From Aquila chrysaetos chrysaetos (taxonomy: Eukaryota > Chordata > Aves > Accipitriformes > Accipitridae), in NCBI RefSeq assembly GCF_900496995.4, contig NW_024470399.1, positions 47,886-111,885 of the forward strand: a stretch of DNA of 64,000 nt. The letters are read 5' to 3'. A model generated the notes under the pieces. The model was not told the origin of the DNA and did no database searches. It saw only the letters and a list, made by a program, of their open reading frames with translations. A program made the position numbers and the translations under genes. Positions 11,661-47,700 of the stretch are shown here, in pieces (positions within the stretch are counted from its first letter, which is position 1; each line of letters begins with the position of its first letter).

Positions 11661-11960
11661 TGGGTGCCCTGTGCCCCCTCGTCAGGGCTGGGGTCCCTCT
11701 ACTGGATCGGGGGGGTCCCCCACAGTTTCGGGGGGGACACGACAGGTCCCTGGGGAGATGAGATTGGGGGGGAGCGGCTCCTTCCCCCCCCCCCACTCTC
11801 CTGCACCTGCCCTGCACCGTCCCCCCTCCGTGTGCCACCCCCCCACTGCCAGGACCCCCCCCCCCCCAAAGTGACAAGACCTCCCCCCCCTCCAGTGACA
11901 GGACACCCCCCCGCAGTGCCAGGACCCCCCCCCCGGTGGCAGGACCCCCCCAGGGCGGCC

Positions 11961-36132
<24,172 letters not shown>

Positions 36133-36348
36133 AGCCGGGGGCTGGGGGGGGGGGGGTGCCCTGGGACGCGGGGGGGGGGTCCCGGCGGAGCCGATGGAGG
36201 GACGCGGCGGGGGGGGCAGCACGGGGAGGGGCAGCGCGGGGGGTGTTGCTCACCGCCCCCCCCCACCCCGCGCCGTCGTGCCTTCCCGCCCCGGGGTCCC
36301 CGTGTCCCCCCCGCGTCCCAGTGATGTCCCCGCGCAGCCCCAAACCCC

Positions 36349-36354
36349 AATAAA
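36349..36354 (+). terminator. SPTBN2: Polyadenylation signal of SPTBN2
   Basis: AATAAA about 215 bases after the SPTBN2 stop codon on the same strand. Confidence 0.85.
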
Positions 36355-36394
36355 GCGACTGTAGAGACCGGGCGGGCCCTGAGTGCGCCGGCGG

Positions 36395-36930
36395 GGCGGG
36401 ATTGGGATTGGGATTGGGATAAAGTGGGAACAGGATGGAGATGAGGGTGGGATGGGATGGTTGTGGATCAGGATGGGGTGGTTTTGGGTTGGGATGGGAT
36501 GGGTTTGGGACGGGATGGGATGGGTTTGGGACAGGATGGGGTGGTTTTGGGTCAGGATGGATGGGATGGATTTGGGACGGGATGGGATGGGTTTGGGTCG
36601 GGATGGGGTGGTTTTGGGACAGGATGGGGTGGTTTTGGGAGAGGATGGGGTGGTTTGGGGTCAGGATGGGGTGGATTTGGGACGGGATGGGATGGGTTTG
36701 GGTCAGGATTGGATGGTTTTGGTTCAGGATGGGATGGTTTTGGTTCAGGATGGGATGGTTTTGGTTCAGGATGGGGTGGTTTTGGTTCAGGACGGGGTGG
36801 TTTTGGGATGGGATGGGATGGATTTAGGTCGGGATGGAATGGTTTTGGGACAGAATGGGGTGGTTTTGGGTTGGGATGCGATGGTTTTGGGTCGGGATGG
36901 GGTGGTTTTGGGGCGGGATGGGGAGGGAAC
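36395..36930. repeat. GGGATGGGGTGGTTTTGGG minisatellite downstream of SPTBN2
   Basis: About 25 imperfect copies of a 21-base unit (GGGATGGGGTGGTTTTGGG plus two or more variable bases) between the SPTBN2 poly(A) signal and the RBM4 copy 1 promoter. The strand is rich in G and T. Confidence 0.85.
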
Positions 36931-37074
36931 GGGCTCGGGGATGGGCAGGGCGGGTGCCCGTGGGTCACACCAGTGCTCCCAGTACGGGACTCCAGCACTC
37001 CGTGGGTTCCCCCCCCCCCCCGCCCGCCATCAATGGGCCGCCCCAGCGCCCCCCCCCCCCCGGAGGCTGCAATG

Positions 37075-37290
37075 GACTGCTCCGCCACCCGCTCGCCCCG
37101 CCCTCTCCCACCCATGACTGGCTGCGGCGGCCCCGTGGGCGAGCCCACCTATGCCAGCCGTGGAAGGGTGACGGAGCTCGGTGACCGTTTGACGGACAGC
37201 TCCGCTGCCCAATGGGAGCGCGGGAGGCGGAGGCCGAGCTGGGTAGCGCCGCCGCCATTTTGTGAGGACCGCGCGGCGGACGGGGCGCAG
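37075..37290 (+). promoter_or_regulatory. RBM4: RBM4 copy 1 promoter and untranslated exon 1
   Basis: A CCAAT element sits at about 37208 (CCAATGGGAGCGCGGG). The YY1-like GCCGCCATTTTGTGAGG follows at 37251-37267, then a GCGCAG/GTGGGG donor ending exon 1 at 37290. This arrangement is typical of housekeeping RNA-binding protein genes. The start site is inferred from the YY1-like element. Confidence 0.65.
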
Positions 37291-37559
37291 GTGGGGGCGG
37301 GGCTGCGGCGGCGCCGGTACCGGGAGGGGGCGGCGGGGCCGGGGGGGGGAATGTGTGTGTGTGTGAGAAGGTGGGGAGGGATGGGGGGGCGACAAGTTTG
37401 GGGGGGGGGGGCAGGCAGGCAGGCAGCACTGCCGGCGGGGCCGGACCGGGCGAGCGGGATGACCTGGGCCCGGGCCCGGCCCCGCTGAGGCGCTCAGAGG
37501 CCTCGGGGAAGGCGGCGGGGGGGGGAAGACCCGGGGGGGGGAGCGGGGCATCGGCCCCA

Positions 37560-38255
37560 GGGGGGGGTCCGGAGGGGGGGTTGTAGGCTTTGGGGCGGGG
37601 CTCTGCCCGGTGGGGGGGGGGCAGACAGGGTTTTAGGGTGTTTCTAGGGTTTTTTGGGGGGTACAGCCCCGCGGGGGGGGCAGGCAGGGTTTCGGAGTGT
37701 TTCTAGGGGTTTTGGGGGGATACAGCCCTGCGGGGGGGCAGGCAGGGTTTCGGAGTGTTTTTAGGGTTTTTTTGGAGAGGGTACAGCCCCGCGGGGGGGG
37801 CAGGCAGGGTTTTGGGGTGTTTCTAGGGGTTTTGGGGGGATACAGCCCTGCGCGGGGGGCAGGCAGGGTTTCGGGGTGTTTTTAGGGGATTTTGGGGGGG
37901 CAGGCAGGGTTTTGGGGTGTTTCTAGAGGTTTTGGGGGGGCAGGCAGGGTTTTGGGTTGTTTCTAGGGGTTTTTTGGGGGGCACAGCTCTGCGGGGGGAG
38001 CAGGCAGGGTTTTTGGGGTGTTTTTAGGGGTTTTTGGGAGGGCACAGCCCTGCGGGGTGGGGAGGGCAGAGGTTTAGGGTGTTTCTAGGATTTTTGGGGG
38101 ATACAGCCCTGTGGGGGGGTACAATGGCAGGGTTTCGGGGTGGTTTTAGGGGTTTTGGGGGGGCACAGTCCTGTGGGGAGAGGAGGGCAGAGGTTTGGTG
38201 TGTTTCTTGGGGGAGATTTGGGGTGTCTGGGGGCACAGCCCTGTGGGGGTCTGTG
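37560..38255. repeat. 60-bp minisatellite in RBM4 copy 1 intron 1
   Basis: About ten copies of a unit near 60 bases containing GGCAGGCAGGGTTTTGGGGT and TTTCTAGGGGTTTTGGGGG. Copies are clear at about 37681, 37739, 37801 and 37860. It fills the intron up to a poly-C tract before the coding exon. Confidence 0.85.
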
Positions 38256-38346
38256 CCCCCCCCCCCCCCCCCCCCGTACAGCGCATCTCAGCAGCACTAA
38301 ACCCCCCCCCCCCCCCCCCGTCCTCCCCCGTTGCAGGCTGGGCGAG

Positions 38347-41189
38347 ATGGTGAAGCTGTTCATCGGGAACCTGCCGCGGGAGGCGACGGAGCAGGAGATC
38401 CGCTCCCTCTTCGAGCAGTACGGGAAGGTGCTGGAGTGCGACATCATCAAGAACTACGGCTTCGTCCACATCGAGGACAAGACGGCGGCCGAGGACGCCA
38501 TCCGCAACCTGCACCACCACAAGCTGCACGGCGTCTGCATCAACGTGGAGGCCAGCAAGAACAAGAGCAAGGCCTCCACCAAACTGCACGTCGGCAACAT
38601 CAGCCCCGCCTGCACCAACCTGGAGCTGCGGGCCAAGTTCGAGGAGTACGGCCCCGTCATCGAGTGCGACATCGTCAAGGATTATGCCTTCGTTCACATG
38701 GAGCGGGCGGAGGACGCGGTGGAGGCCATCCGTGGGCTGGATAACACCGAATTCCAAGGTGATCCGCGCTGGGGTCGCGGCTGAGATCTGTGGGGAGCGG
38801 GGATGGGTCTGGTGCTTCGAGCCCCAGGGGTCTCCGGGAGGATTCCCCATGTTCCTGTTAAGATGTTTTCGCTCCCTCCCAGCTCCGGCTGCGCAGGTTG
38901 GGGGTGCGGCAGCAGCACCGGGGTGACTGGCCCGCCGGCGATCCTCGGCGAGGCCGCAGCCGGCACCGCGCTCAGCTCTGCGGCAGAGCAGCGCCGCCAG
39001 GCTCACCCGCCCTCCCCCTCGCTGGAATTAAGTGCAAATGAGGGGTTTTTTTGGTTTTTTTTTTTTTTTTGCACTCCAGCTCCCCTCGTGCCGTGCAGGG
39101 CGCGACGAGGGCCAGGCCGGCGCGGCACAGCCGCTTTCCTGTCCGGCGAGCCCGAGCGCCGCTTTCCCGGTCGCCGGTGCGGCCGTGGCAGCCAGAGCGA
39201 GGGCAGGGACAGTTGGGGCTGGGCCGGGGGAGGACGGGACTGATCCATCTCTGACTTAACCCAGCACGGCCGCCCCGCAGGAGGATCCCGACGGCGAAGT
39301 CCCAACTCTTGTGCCGACGGCCGCCGCGCCTGGTCCTGCCGGGCCGGAGCAGCGGGTCCCGCCCGCGCGGCGTGAAGCCAGGCTGCCTCCCGCCCTTGTA
39401 GCGTTGCCCTGCCTGGTAAGAGGGTGAGCGGAGGCGCCCGATCCCGCGCCGGCCGTGTCCCCGCTGCCGGCAGCACGCGGCATTGCTCGCTCGGGCTCTC
39501 AACGTGCCGCCCCGGGCCCTCGCCCGGCTCCCAGACGAGACGCGGCGCGGGCGCTTTCGCTGGCAGCCTCCTCCTCTCGGCCTCTCGCGCGAACGCAGCG
39601 GCGGGGCCGAGCGTCCGGATTTGAGCTCGCGGCTGAGACTCGGCGGCGTGGCGCTGATGGCGAGCGCGTCCCCTCTCCGGAAGCGGTGCCGGCGGGCGGG
39701 CCGGGTCGGCAGGGAGGTGTCCGGTGCTTCACCCCAAGCGGCGGTGGGGCTGGGCTTGGCCCTCCTGGTTCCTGCTGGGGTTTTGGCAAACCCCGCTGCC
39801 CCGATTCCGGGTGTCCCCCAAAACTCTTCTCCAGCCGGGACGGCGCAGCCGCATCCGGAGCTCCCCGGCTGCGGGGCATCCGCGGGACCAGCAAATGCCC
39901 CCGGCTGCGCTTGGCTTGCCTCGTGCCGCGCTTGAAGCCGGCCCCCGTCCAAAGCCTCGTTCGCTCCGGGGCGGTTGTCCGGCGTCGCATCCGTCTGGCC
40001 GCCGCAAGGAGCGCGCTGGCGGGAGCATTTTCCGGCGGGAAGCTTGCCGTTGATGCGGGGCCGTCCCCGGGCTGCTGCGGCAGCACCGCCGTGTGCCGGT
40101 TGCCGGCAGAAAGCCGTCTTTGGCCGCTCGCTGGGGTAGTCGGCGGCTCGCCGGCTGGCTGAGCCGCCGGAGCCCGTCCTGGCTTAGCCTGGGGTGGCCG
40201 GCGTGGGCAGTGCTCGGCCTCGCTGGCAGAGCCCCGTCCCCGGCGGCGCCTTCCTGGTAAGTCGGGTGGCTGGCGGCCGGCAGGCGGCTCCCGCTCGAGC
40301 CCGCCGTGGGCTCCTCCTGCGCCGGGTCGCTCCCTGCCGCGGTGCCCGGCGCCGTCGGAGGCTGCGCGGCTGCGGGGTAGGGGGGGAGGTGGGGGCAGCG
40401 GCCGGTCCCGTCCCGCTGCCCGCTGGCGCCCGTGGCTGTGACCACGCTCTCGGTGCGGCCTCACTGATCGCCTCCCTCTCGCGTCTCTTTCCTCAAGGCA
40501 AGCGGATGCGCGTGCAGTTGTCCACCAGCCGGCTCCGGACGGCGCCCGGGATGGGAGACAAGAGCGGCTGCTACCGCTGCGGGAAGGAAGGGCACTGGTC
40601 TAAAGAGTGCCCGGTAGATCGCCCGGGGCAAGTGGCGGACTTTGCTGAGGCCTATAACGAGCAGTACGGAGCCGTGCGCACTCCCTACACCGCGGGCTAT
40701 GGGGAGACCGTGTATTACGATGAGGCGTACGGCGGGATGGCCGACTACTACAAGCGCTACCGCGTCCGCTCCTACGCCACGGCCTCTGCGTACGACGCCT
40801 ACGCGGAGCAGACCATGGCCCAGTACTCCCAGTACGCCCAGTACTCCCAGGTCCAGTCCTCGGCCATGGCCGCCACCACAGCCATGGCCAGTCGCATCCC
40901 CACCACCCTAGACGCGTACGATAGAGCTCTGCTGCCGACCCCGGGCGCGGCGGCCGCCGTCGCCGCCGCCGCCACCGCCGCCGCGGCGGCCGCCTCCTCC
41001 ACCTATTACACCCGGGATAGAAGCCCCCTGCGCCGCACGGCCGCCGCGGCCACCACCGTCGGAGAGGCGTACACGTACGAGCGTGGGCAGCTGTCGCCGG
41101 TCTCCTCGGTGGCCCGGGCCTCCCTCTACGACATGCAGCGGTTCGGGCGGGACCCGTACGCGGACCGGGCGCGGTACTCTGCCTTTTGA
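38347..41189 (+). CDS. RBM4: RNA-binding protein 4 type gene, copy 1
   Basis: Nuclear RNA-binding protein of alternative splicing and translation control. Coding exons are 38347-38758 and 40498-41189, giving 367 residues. The N-terminus [20 protein letters not shown] begins RRM1 (about 2-72). RRM2 covers about 78-148 ([20 protein letters not shown]). A CCHC zinc knuckle, [14 protein letters not shown], lies at 162-175. The C-terminal half is alanine- and tyrosine-rich and ends RARYSAF, as in human RBM4. The splice falls inside FQ-G-KR and uses an unusual CAAG acceptor. A 3'UTR intron starts at 41197. It sits next to SPTBN2 on the same strand, the place and orientation of human RBM4B, but sequence alone cannot say which paralogue it is. 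It is almost identical to the gene at 58495-60631. Confidence 0.95.
38759..40497 (+). other. RBM4 copy 1 intron between coding exons
   Basis: 1.74 kb with no coding potential recognised. It holds a poly-T run with GCACTCCAG near 39046-39080 and several GGTAAG donor-like sites (for example near 39416 and 40257), which could mark alternative exons. It is not similar to the matching intron of copy 2, except for the last part before the acceptor (CTCGCGTCTCTTTCCTCAAG). Confidence 0.6.
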
Positions 41190-41978
41190 GCCGGAGGTGA
41201 GCGTGTTGGCAGGTCTGGCGCACGGCGCCTTGCAACCGGCGGTGCCTCCGGGCACCGCGGGGGGGGTTCCCCGGCTGCTGGAGATAACGGGGCGCGCGTC
41301 CCCTAGCCCCTGGTTGTGCCGGTCGAGCGTCTGCATCTCGATGCGAGCCGGGATGAAGGGTCGCGGTGAAGCAGACGGGGTCTTGCCGGGCGTTAAAGCC
41401 CAGGCACCGGCTCCGGCCGCTCCGCCCGGCGTGGGGCGGACGGTGAGGACTTGCCGTGGCAATCGGTGCTGCTGCCGGCGAGTCGCTTGCCCTCGGGGCT
41501 CCCGCTGCCTTTAATTAGCGTTCCCCCCCCCCTCCATAGCCGAGGCCGAGCCCTTGTGCCCAGGTGCCGTCCTGGCACAGTTACTGCGGGGTGGGGGGGT
41601 TCCCGCAGAGCCCCCAGCCCCTGTGCCGTGGCTGCCACGCGCATCCCCGGGAGCAGCCCCTGTCCGGGGATGGCTCCCAGGCTGTGCCCGGTAAAAGCCG
41701 CCGGCAGCCGGGCTGCCACCCCGGCGTGGGATGGCTGCCGCCCCTGGCACACCGCTGCGGGTGAGCCGGAGCCGTGGGGGCTCCCGGCATCTCCCCGGCA
41801 TGGGGCGGCCACAGAGCCCCCCACCGCTGCCGCGTCAGGATTCTGGTTGCTCTCAGGAAGCCGGCAGCTCCTCCGGGTGCCCGCTGGGGCTCGGCGCGGT
41901 CCCCGGCACGGTCCCGGCTGGTGCGGGGACCGGCGCCTGCACCGGGCGCTTTGCGCCAACTCTGCTTTTCTCTTTCAG

Positions 41979-42610
41979 GTAAGATATTTGCGGCTGGACG
42001 TCGGGTTCCCGTCGCACACCGAATCGGCACCGCGCGTCTCGTGCTGCGCCGGGCTTCAAAGCGCAGCCGGGTTCAGCTAACGAGTCTGTTCCTAACGGAC
42101 GCTCAGCTTCTTCCCAGCCTTGGTCAGAATAGCTCGACCCCCCCACCCCCGCCCTCCCCCCAGCTTTCCGTTCTCATTGCCAGGATTTGCTTTTCAGGTA
42201 GTTTGGGGACCCCCACCCCTCCCCTAGCTGGTCTAGGCTCAGGTCGTGAGCGAGAGTAGCCGTAGCCGTAACTGCAGCAGTAGCCGCAGTGCCAGCTTTG
42301 CTTTGCTTTGCTTTTCCTGCCCCCGGCCAGCGTGGAGCGGCTCGCTCCCTCGCTGGAGCTTCCTTTATTATTATTCTTTCTTTTCTTTTTTTTTTTTTCT
42401 TTATTTTGAAGAGGATGAATAAATCCACTCGTAGCTTTTTAATACGAAATGACGTAGCTGACTCAAGGCCGCCACGCCGCGCTCCCCCTGCACCGCGCCG
42501 GCGTGGGAGCACCGACCTTGTGTTTGGAGCTCACCCCGCGCCCCCCGTGGCGTTTAGCGTCCCCCAACCCCACTCTCCGGTAAAATAAAACTCAAATTTT
42601 TAACAAACCC
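41979..42610 (+). other. RBM4: RBM4 copy 1 terminal untranslated exon
   Basis: The acceptor TCTCTTTCAG ends at 41978, matching a donor at 41197 just after the stop codon. The exon runs to the poly(A) signal at 42584-42589. It includes a T-rich stretch at 42360-42410. Confidence 0.6.
42584..42589 (+). terminator. RBM4: Polyadenylation signal of RBM4 copy 1
   Basis: AATAAA in a TAAAATAAAACTC context at the end of the terminal exon. Confidence 0.8.
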
Positions 42611-44193
42611 CGCTGGCTCCGGCACCGGTTATTTCTCTGGACTCAACTCCCCCCGCCCCGCCCCAAGCCCAGCTTGTAACCTCCTGGACTTACCGGTGCT
42701 GCCTGCGGCCCTGCCTGCCGACCAGCTCCCCGCGGGGGTCTGTGCTGCAAACGAAGGGGCAGATGAGCTGGGGGGGAGGGGGGCAGCCACCTGAAAGGGG
42801 ACCCCAGCCCCCCAAAAGGGGACCCCAGGGCCCTGCGCTGCCCTAGCTAACGAATGGGGCCTGGCTTTTCCGACGCCCCTGCCCCGGCTCTCATCCTGGT
42901 GCCCCTATGCATCCCCACCTTCTCTGCGCCCCAGTGGGGTCCTTCCTCTTCCTCCTCTCCCTCAGGGGCAGCACCTCTGAAACTACCTGCTAATTAACCT
43001 GCCCAGGGCTGGCTCGTTAGGCCTGTGCTGCTCCCCCTGCCTCTCGGTGCTCGTTAAGTAATGACATTAGGCCCGGGACCGTGCCTTCGTCGACGTCCCA
43101 GCCCTTCGGCCGTTCTCCGGGCCCCGGGGTTTTGCGGTGGGAGCCCCGAGCTTGTTGCCTGCCGTCAGCTGCTGTGTTTCCAGCGCGATTCCGCCTCCAC
43201 TAATTGCCTCCATCTCATCAGCCGCTAATTGACTCTGTGCGATCACCCGCGGGCTCCTCCGTCACCGGGGTGGGCTCAGGTATGGTCCCAGGACCTGAGG
43301 GTGCGCGTCCCCCGGTGCCTGCCCTGGAAAACGAGGGGGAGAAGCATTAGACCCTTCTGCCCTGCTAATTACCACAGTGGTTAATGAGCCCCAGCCAGGC
43401 AATAAGGCGCAGCAGCAGGCAGCTGTCCCCCCATGGCACGACCTGTGTTAACCAACCAGGACTACACCGCGACCCATCCCCGGTTCGGGGGAGAGATGAT
43501 GCGACAGAAAACACTTTCAGAGACTTTAATGGCCGTTGCGGTGGCACGACCAGCCAGGGCGAGCCGGCAGCCGGCTCTGCCACACGGTGCCGGCAGCGCT
43601 GAGCGATACACACACGACCAGCCGCCGCGGCCGAACCGGGGCAGGAGCAAACACCGACCTCGCTCTTGTGCACATGCGGCTTCTCCTCTCAAAATCAGCC
43701 ATTCTCACCCAAAAAAAGGCACCGAGCACAGGTTAGGGGCTGGAGCACTGGTGATGGCGTGCGTTTACCACAGCGTACAGTCAGGCCGCTGCTGCCTGAG
43801 TCCAGCAGTGCCATCGGGAACGCTCCGGCACTTCCTGCTACCGGTGAAATGCTGCTCGTGCTCCGAGTCTGCCTCCTCTGCAGCGGAATAAGCAGCTCCA
43901 GCACTTACTGGTGCCGGGGCTGCAGCTGGGACCGGCGCCGGGTGACCCAACCGCACAAAACCAGTGTTTTCTGAGGCGGTCGGTGACTTTGCTGCTGGGA
44001 ATTGGCCGCCGTAGCCAAGGATGGGAGCAGGGAGACGGATGCAACAGCCATGGGTCTGGCCGTGTCACCGTGCCGGCGGTATCGGCCCCTCGCCAGAACG
44101 GCGGTGGCACTGACGGCACTGCTGGTCCCCCGAAGCACCGGGCTGGGAAAGAACCAGACGGGAGACGGTTGGGAAACGGTGAAGAGCCCAGCA
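42611..44193. other. Intergenic region between convergent RBM4 copy 1 and RBM14
   Basis: 1.6 kb without a supported gene. It is less GC-rich than its surroundings and free of minisatellites. The part at 42980-43390 holds several TAATTA/CTAATT cores. Short ORFs here lack any recognisable domain. Confidence 0.6.
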
Positions 44194-44199
44194 TTTATT
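44194..44199 (-). terminator. RBM14: Polyadenylation signal of RBM14
   Basis: AATAAA on the minus strand, about 510 bases past the RBM14 stop codon. No closer signal was noticed. Confidence 0.7.
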
Positions 44200-44706
44200 T
44201 AGTCGTACAAAACCTCGCTGCTGCGCTGAGCCCGGCGCTGTGCCGCGGACTGATGCTGGAAAAGGGGGAAATAAACCCAAAAAAGGGGAACTCGTGGTAT
44301 AAAAGAGCGCGGGCTCCGCTCGGTGGCAGCGATCGCTCAGGTTATAAACCGCTACCAAGCACCAGTGGTGCCGATGGCCACGCGTGCCTCGAGTGAAAGA
44401 CGGTTCCACGACGCTATGGCGAGAGCCAGAGGCAGAGGTTGGTGACCCGCGCGCCCGTTGCCTGCTCCCCCCACGGGAGCGCAGCACTCTTTCCAACCGT
44501 AACCGCGGATCCTTCTACAAAACTCAAAAAAAGAGAAAGAACAAAGAAAAAGCAGCTAAAAAAATAACCGTCCCTGCCCCGGGGACAACGGCCGGAGGCG
44601 GCGAACCGCGCCAGGTGCGGCGGCGGGCGGTGAGGCGCAGCACCGAGTACGAGCCCGCGGCGACGCAAGCGGCCTTAACCCCCACCCCGTCCCGGTGCCG
44701 CCCGGC

Positions 44707-47700
44707 TCAGAGGCGGCGCTGGTAGCCCGAGTGGACGCGGGTGGCGGGCAGGTAATCGCCGTAGCCGCCCGAGTAACGGGCGTAATCGGCGTGCGCTTCT
44801 GGAAGGCGGCGGTAATCCATCGGGGACTTTGTCGGCGACCGGCGGTACGCGAGCGGCGAGTCCGCTAAGCGGCGGTAATCTGAGAGGTCAGACAGACGGC
44901 GCTCGGAACCGTACCTGGTCGAGAGAAGAGACAGGTGGTGAATGAGGGGGAGGGCGCCTGAATCCGCCGCCGGCGGCGACCGCGTCCTGCCCGGGGACGC
45001 GCCGCGGTGGCATGACACCGCCGGGCTTCGGGCGGGCAGCGCCGCAGGCAAAGCCGGCAGCTCAGGACGGAGAAGCGGCACCCGGCGCACCCACGGGTCA
45101 GGCGCTGGGCGCCATGGGAGGCCTGGCCGCCAGCGAGCGCGTGCCGCCGGCTCCCCCCCCACACCCGGCCCCGGACGAAGCCCCCATCCCCACCCCGCAG
45201 CGCGTGCCCCCCCCAGGAAGCCGGGGGAGGGAGTTACGCGGGGGTCTGCGCCGCGGGAGCAGAGCCACCGCGCCCACGGGCCGGCACGTGGCGCCCGCCC
45301 TTCTGCACGCCGGGCGTTAGCGAGCCGCGCCGGAGCCAAGAGTAAGCCCCGAGCCGGGCGCCGGCATCCACCGGGGCGGCGTGGAGCGAGTCGCGCGGCC
45401 GTCCGGCCCCGGCCCGGCGCCGTACCTTTTTGCCAGAGCGGATGATTTTTTGTACGGGTCGTCGTAGGCGGCGCTGCGAGGCGGGGAGAGGCGGGTGCGC
45501 TCGTAGGGCGGTGCGACGGCGGCGGCCTGCGACAGGCCCAGGTAGGAAGCCGCCTGCTGCCCCAGCTGGCTCGGCCCGTCGTAGGCGCTGCCCGGCTGGG
45601 CTCGGTAGGCGGCCGCCAGCGACGCGGAGGAGGCCTGCTGCGCCGGGTAGGACGCCGCCATCGAGCCGGAGGCCTGGGCCCGGTAGGCGGCCGTCAGCGG
45701 GGCGGAGGCCTGCGCCTTGTAGGAGGCGGCAGCGGCCTGGCTGCCGTAGGAGGCGGCCAGCGAGGAGGCCGCCTGGGCGCCGTAGGTGGCGGAGAGCGCG
45801 GCGGCGGCGGACTGGCTGCCGTAGGAGGCGGGCAGGTTGGCGGCGGGCTGGGCGCCGTAGGAGGCGGAGTGGCCGGCGGCGGGCTGGGCGCCGTAGGAGG
45901 CGGAGAGCGCGGCCGCCGGCTGGGCGCCGTAGGAGGCCGAGTGGCCGGCCACGGGCTGGTAGGCGGCGGCGGTGTGACCGGCCACGGCCTGGGCGCCGTA
46001 GGAGGTGGCGTGCGCGGCCACGGCCTGGGCGCCGTAGGAGGCCGAGAGCGTGGCACCGGGCTGGGCGCCGTAGGAGGCGGCATGACCGTCTACGGGCTGG
46101 GCGCCGTAGGAAGCGGCGTGACCGGCAGCGGCGGCGGCCTGGGCGCCGTAGGAGGCCACGTGCGTGGCCACGGCCTGGGCGCCGTAGGAGGCGGCAGGGC
46201 CGGCGGCGGCCTGGGCGCCGTAGGCGGCGGCGGCGGCCTGGGCGCTGTAGGAGGCGGAGTAGCCGGAGGCGGCCTGCGCCCCGTAGGAGGAGGCCAGGGC
46301 GGCGGACTGGACGCCGTAGCCGGAGAGCTGGGAGGCGGCGGGCTGCGCGCCGTAGGAGGCGGCGGCCTGGGCGCCGTAGGAGCCGAGGGAGTTGGCGGCG
46401 GGCTGCGCGCCGGAGGCGCCGAGGGAGACGGAGGGCTGGGAGCGGTAGGCGCTGCCCAGCGAGGCGGAGGGTTGGGCGCGGTAAGAGGCGGCCTGGCCGG
46501 TGGTGGGCTGCGGGCGGTAGGCCACGCCGAGGGAGGCGGAGGGCTGGGCGCGGTAGGTGGCCCCCAGCGAGGCGGAGGGCTGGGCGCGGTAGGCGGCCGG
46601 CTGCGCCGTCATGGGGAGCGTCACCGCCGCGTAGCCGGCCCGGGTGGGGGAGCGCCGGAGGGGGCTGCGGTCCCTCCCGAAGTAGGAGGGGGAGGCCGGC
46701 CTGGCCTGCGCCTCGAAGGCCTCGTACTTGCCGGCGCCGCCGGTGCCGAAGCGCTGCTGGTAATCGTACAGGGAGGAGGCGGAGGTGTAGCCGGCAGTGG
46801 CGGCCGAGGGGAAGGCGGCGTCTGCCGCCCGGCGCTGCTGGTCGAAGCCCTCGATCTTGGGCTGGAACTTCTCGCGGTACTCCAGGCCGATCCTCTTGTT
46901 CTTGTCGAGGCCGAGGGCGGGCGGCAGGGCCTGGCCCGCGCCCTTCTTCTGGACGTTGGTGGAGAGCTCCACGTTCACTCTGCGCCCCTTCACCTCCTTC
47001 CCGTTAAGGTTTTCGATGGCAACCTTTGCATCTGCTTCGTTCTCCATGTGAACAAATGCATAGTCTGATAAAGCAGCAGACAGAGGGTTATCAGTGGGGG
47101 GAGAAAAGACAATTCGTTACAGGATCGAACGCTTATCGAGCCTCGCCGGGACCGCGGCAGCGTGCGGCTCGGCAGCGGCGGGACAGGCGCCGGGACGGGC
47201 TCTGCCGGCCCCGTTCCGCTGCTGCTGCTGCTCAGGCAGCGAAGAGACAGAACCACCTTCGTTTGCTTCCACCCCACCATTAATTTGGCCGGAGCCTAAC
47301 GAGACCGGCCACCCACCCGGCGTCCCCTGGCTCAGGAACACCCCATCACCGCTTTTTTGCTCTGTTTTCCCCCGCGTTGTCCCTCCCTTCGCCCACACCC
47401 ACCGCAGCCGCTTCTCCCTGCGCCGACGGAGCTCGGCACCCTGCCCTGCGGCTCGGCGGCCTCTCGCCAACAGCAACTCCTCCCTCCCCGTCCTCCGGCA
47501 CCTGGGGACCAAGAGCCCCGGGAGGGCAATGCAGCCCTGCCAGCACCACGGGCTCAGCCGGGCCATCCCACCAGTAAGCGGAGCAAAGCCAGAGAGGGCC
47601 GGCACCCGCCGAGACACCGAGACGTGCCGAGGGGGACGGAGCGCCAGCGACAGGAGAGAGGGAGAGGAGGAGGGGAGGGGGAGAAGGAGAGGAGAGGGGG

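Noticed and set aside
38146-39006. Minus-strand ORFs over RBM4 exons, repeated at 58216-59181
   Set aside because: Both are mirror images of the same RRM exon; their similarity to each other only reflects the paralogy.
39046-39080. Poly-T followed by GCACTCCAG as a SINE remnant
   Set aside because: It resembles the tail of a short element, but no body, promoter boxes or target duplications are visible.
42611-44193. Small ORFs as an extra gene between RBM4 copy 1 and RBM14
   Set aside because: None exceeds about 150 codons or shows a domain, splice structure or start context that stands out.
45317-45425. Extension of RBM14 exon 2 into the intron as a coding end
   Set aside because: The frame stays open for about 36 codons, but a good donor at 45425 and the conserved last exon at 44707-44914 show it is intron.
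45430-47068. ORFs antisense to RBM14 exon 2 (399 and 525 codons)
   Set aside because: Arginine- or glycine-rich shadows of the YGAQ repeats with no domain.
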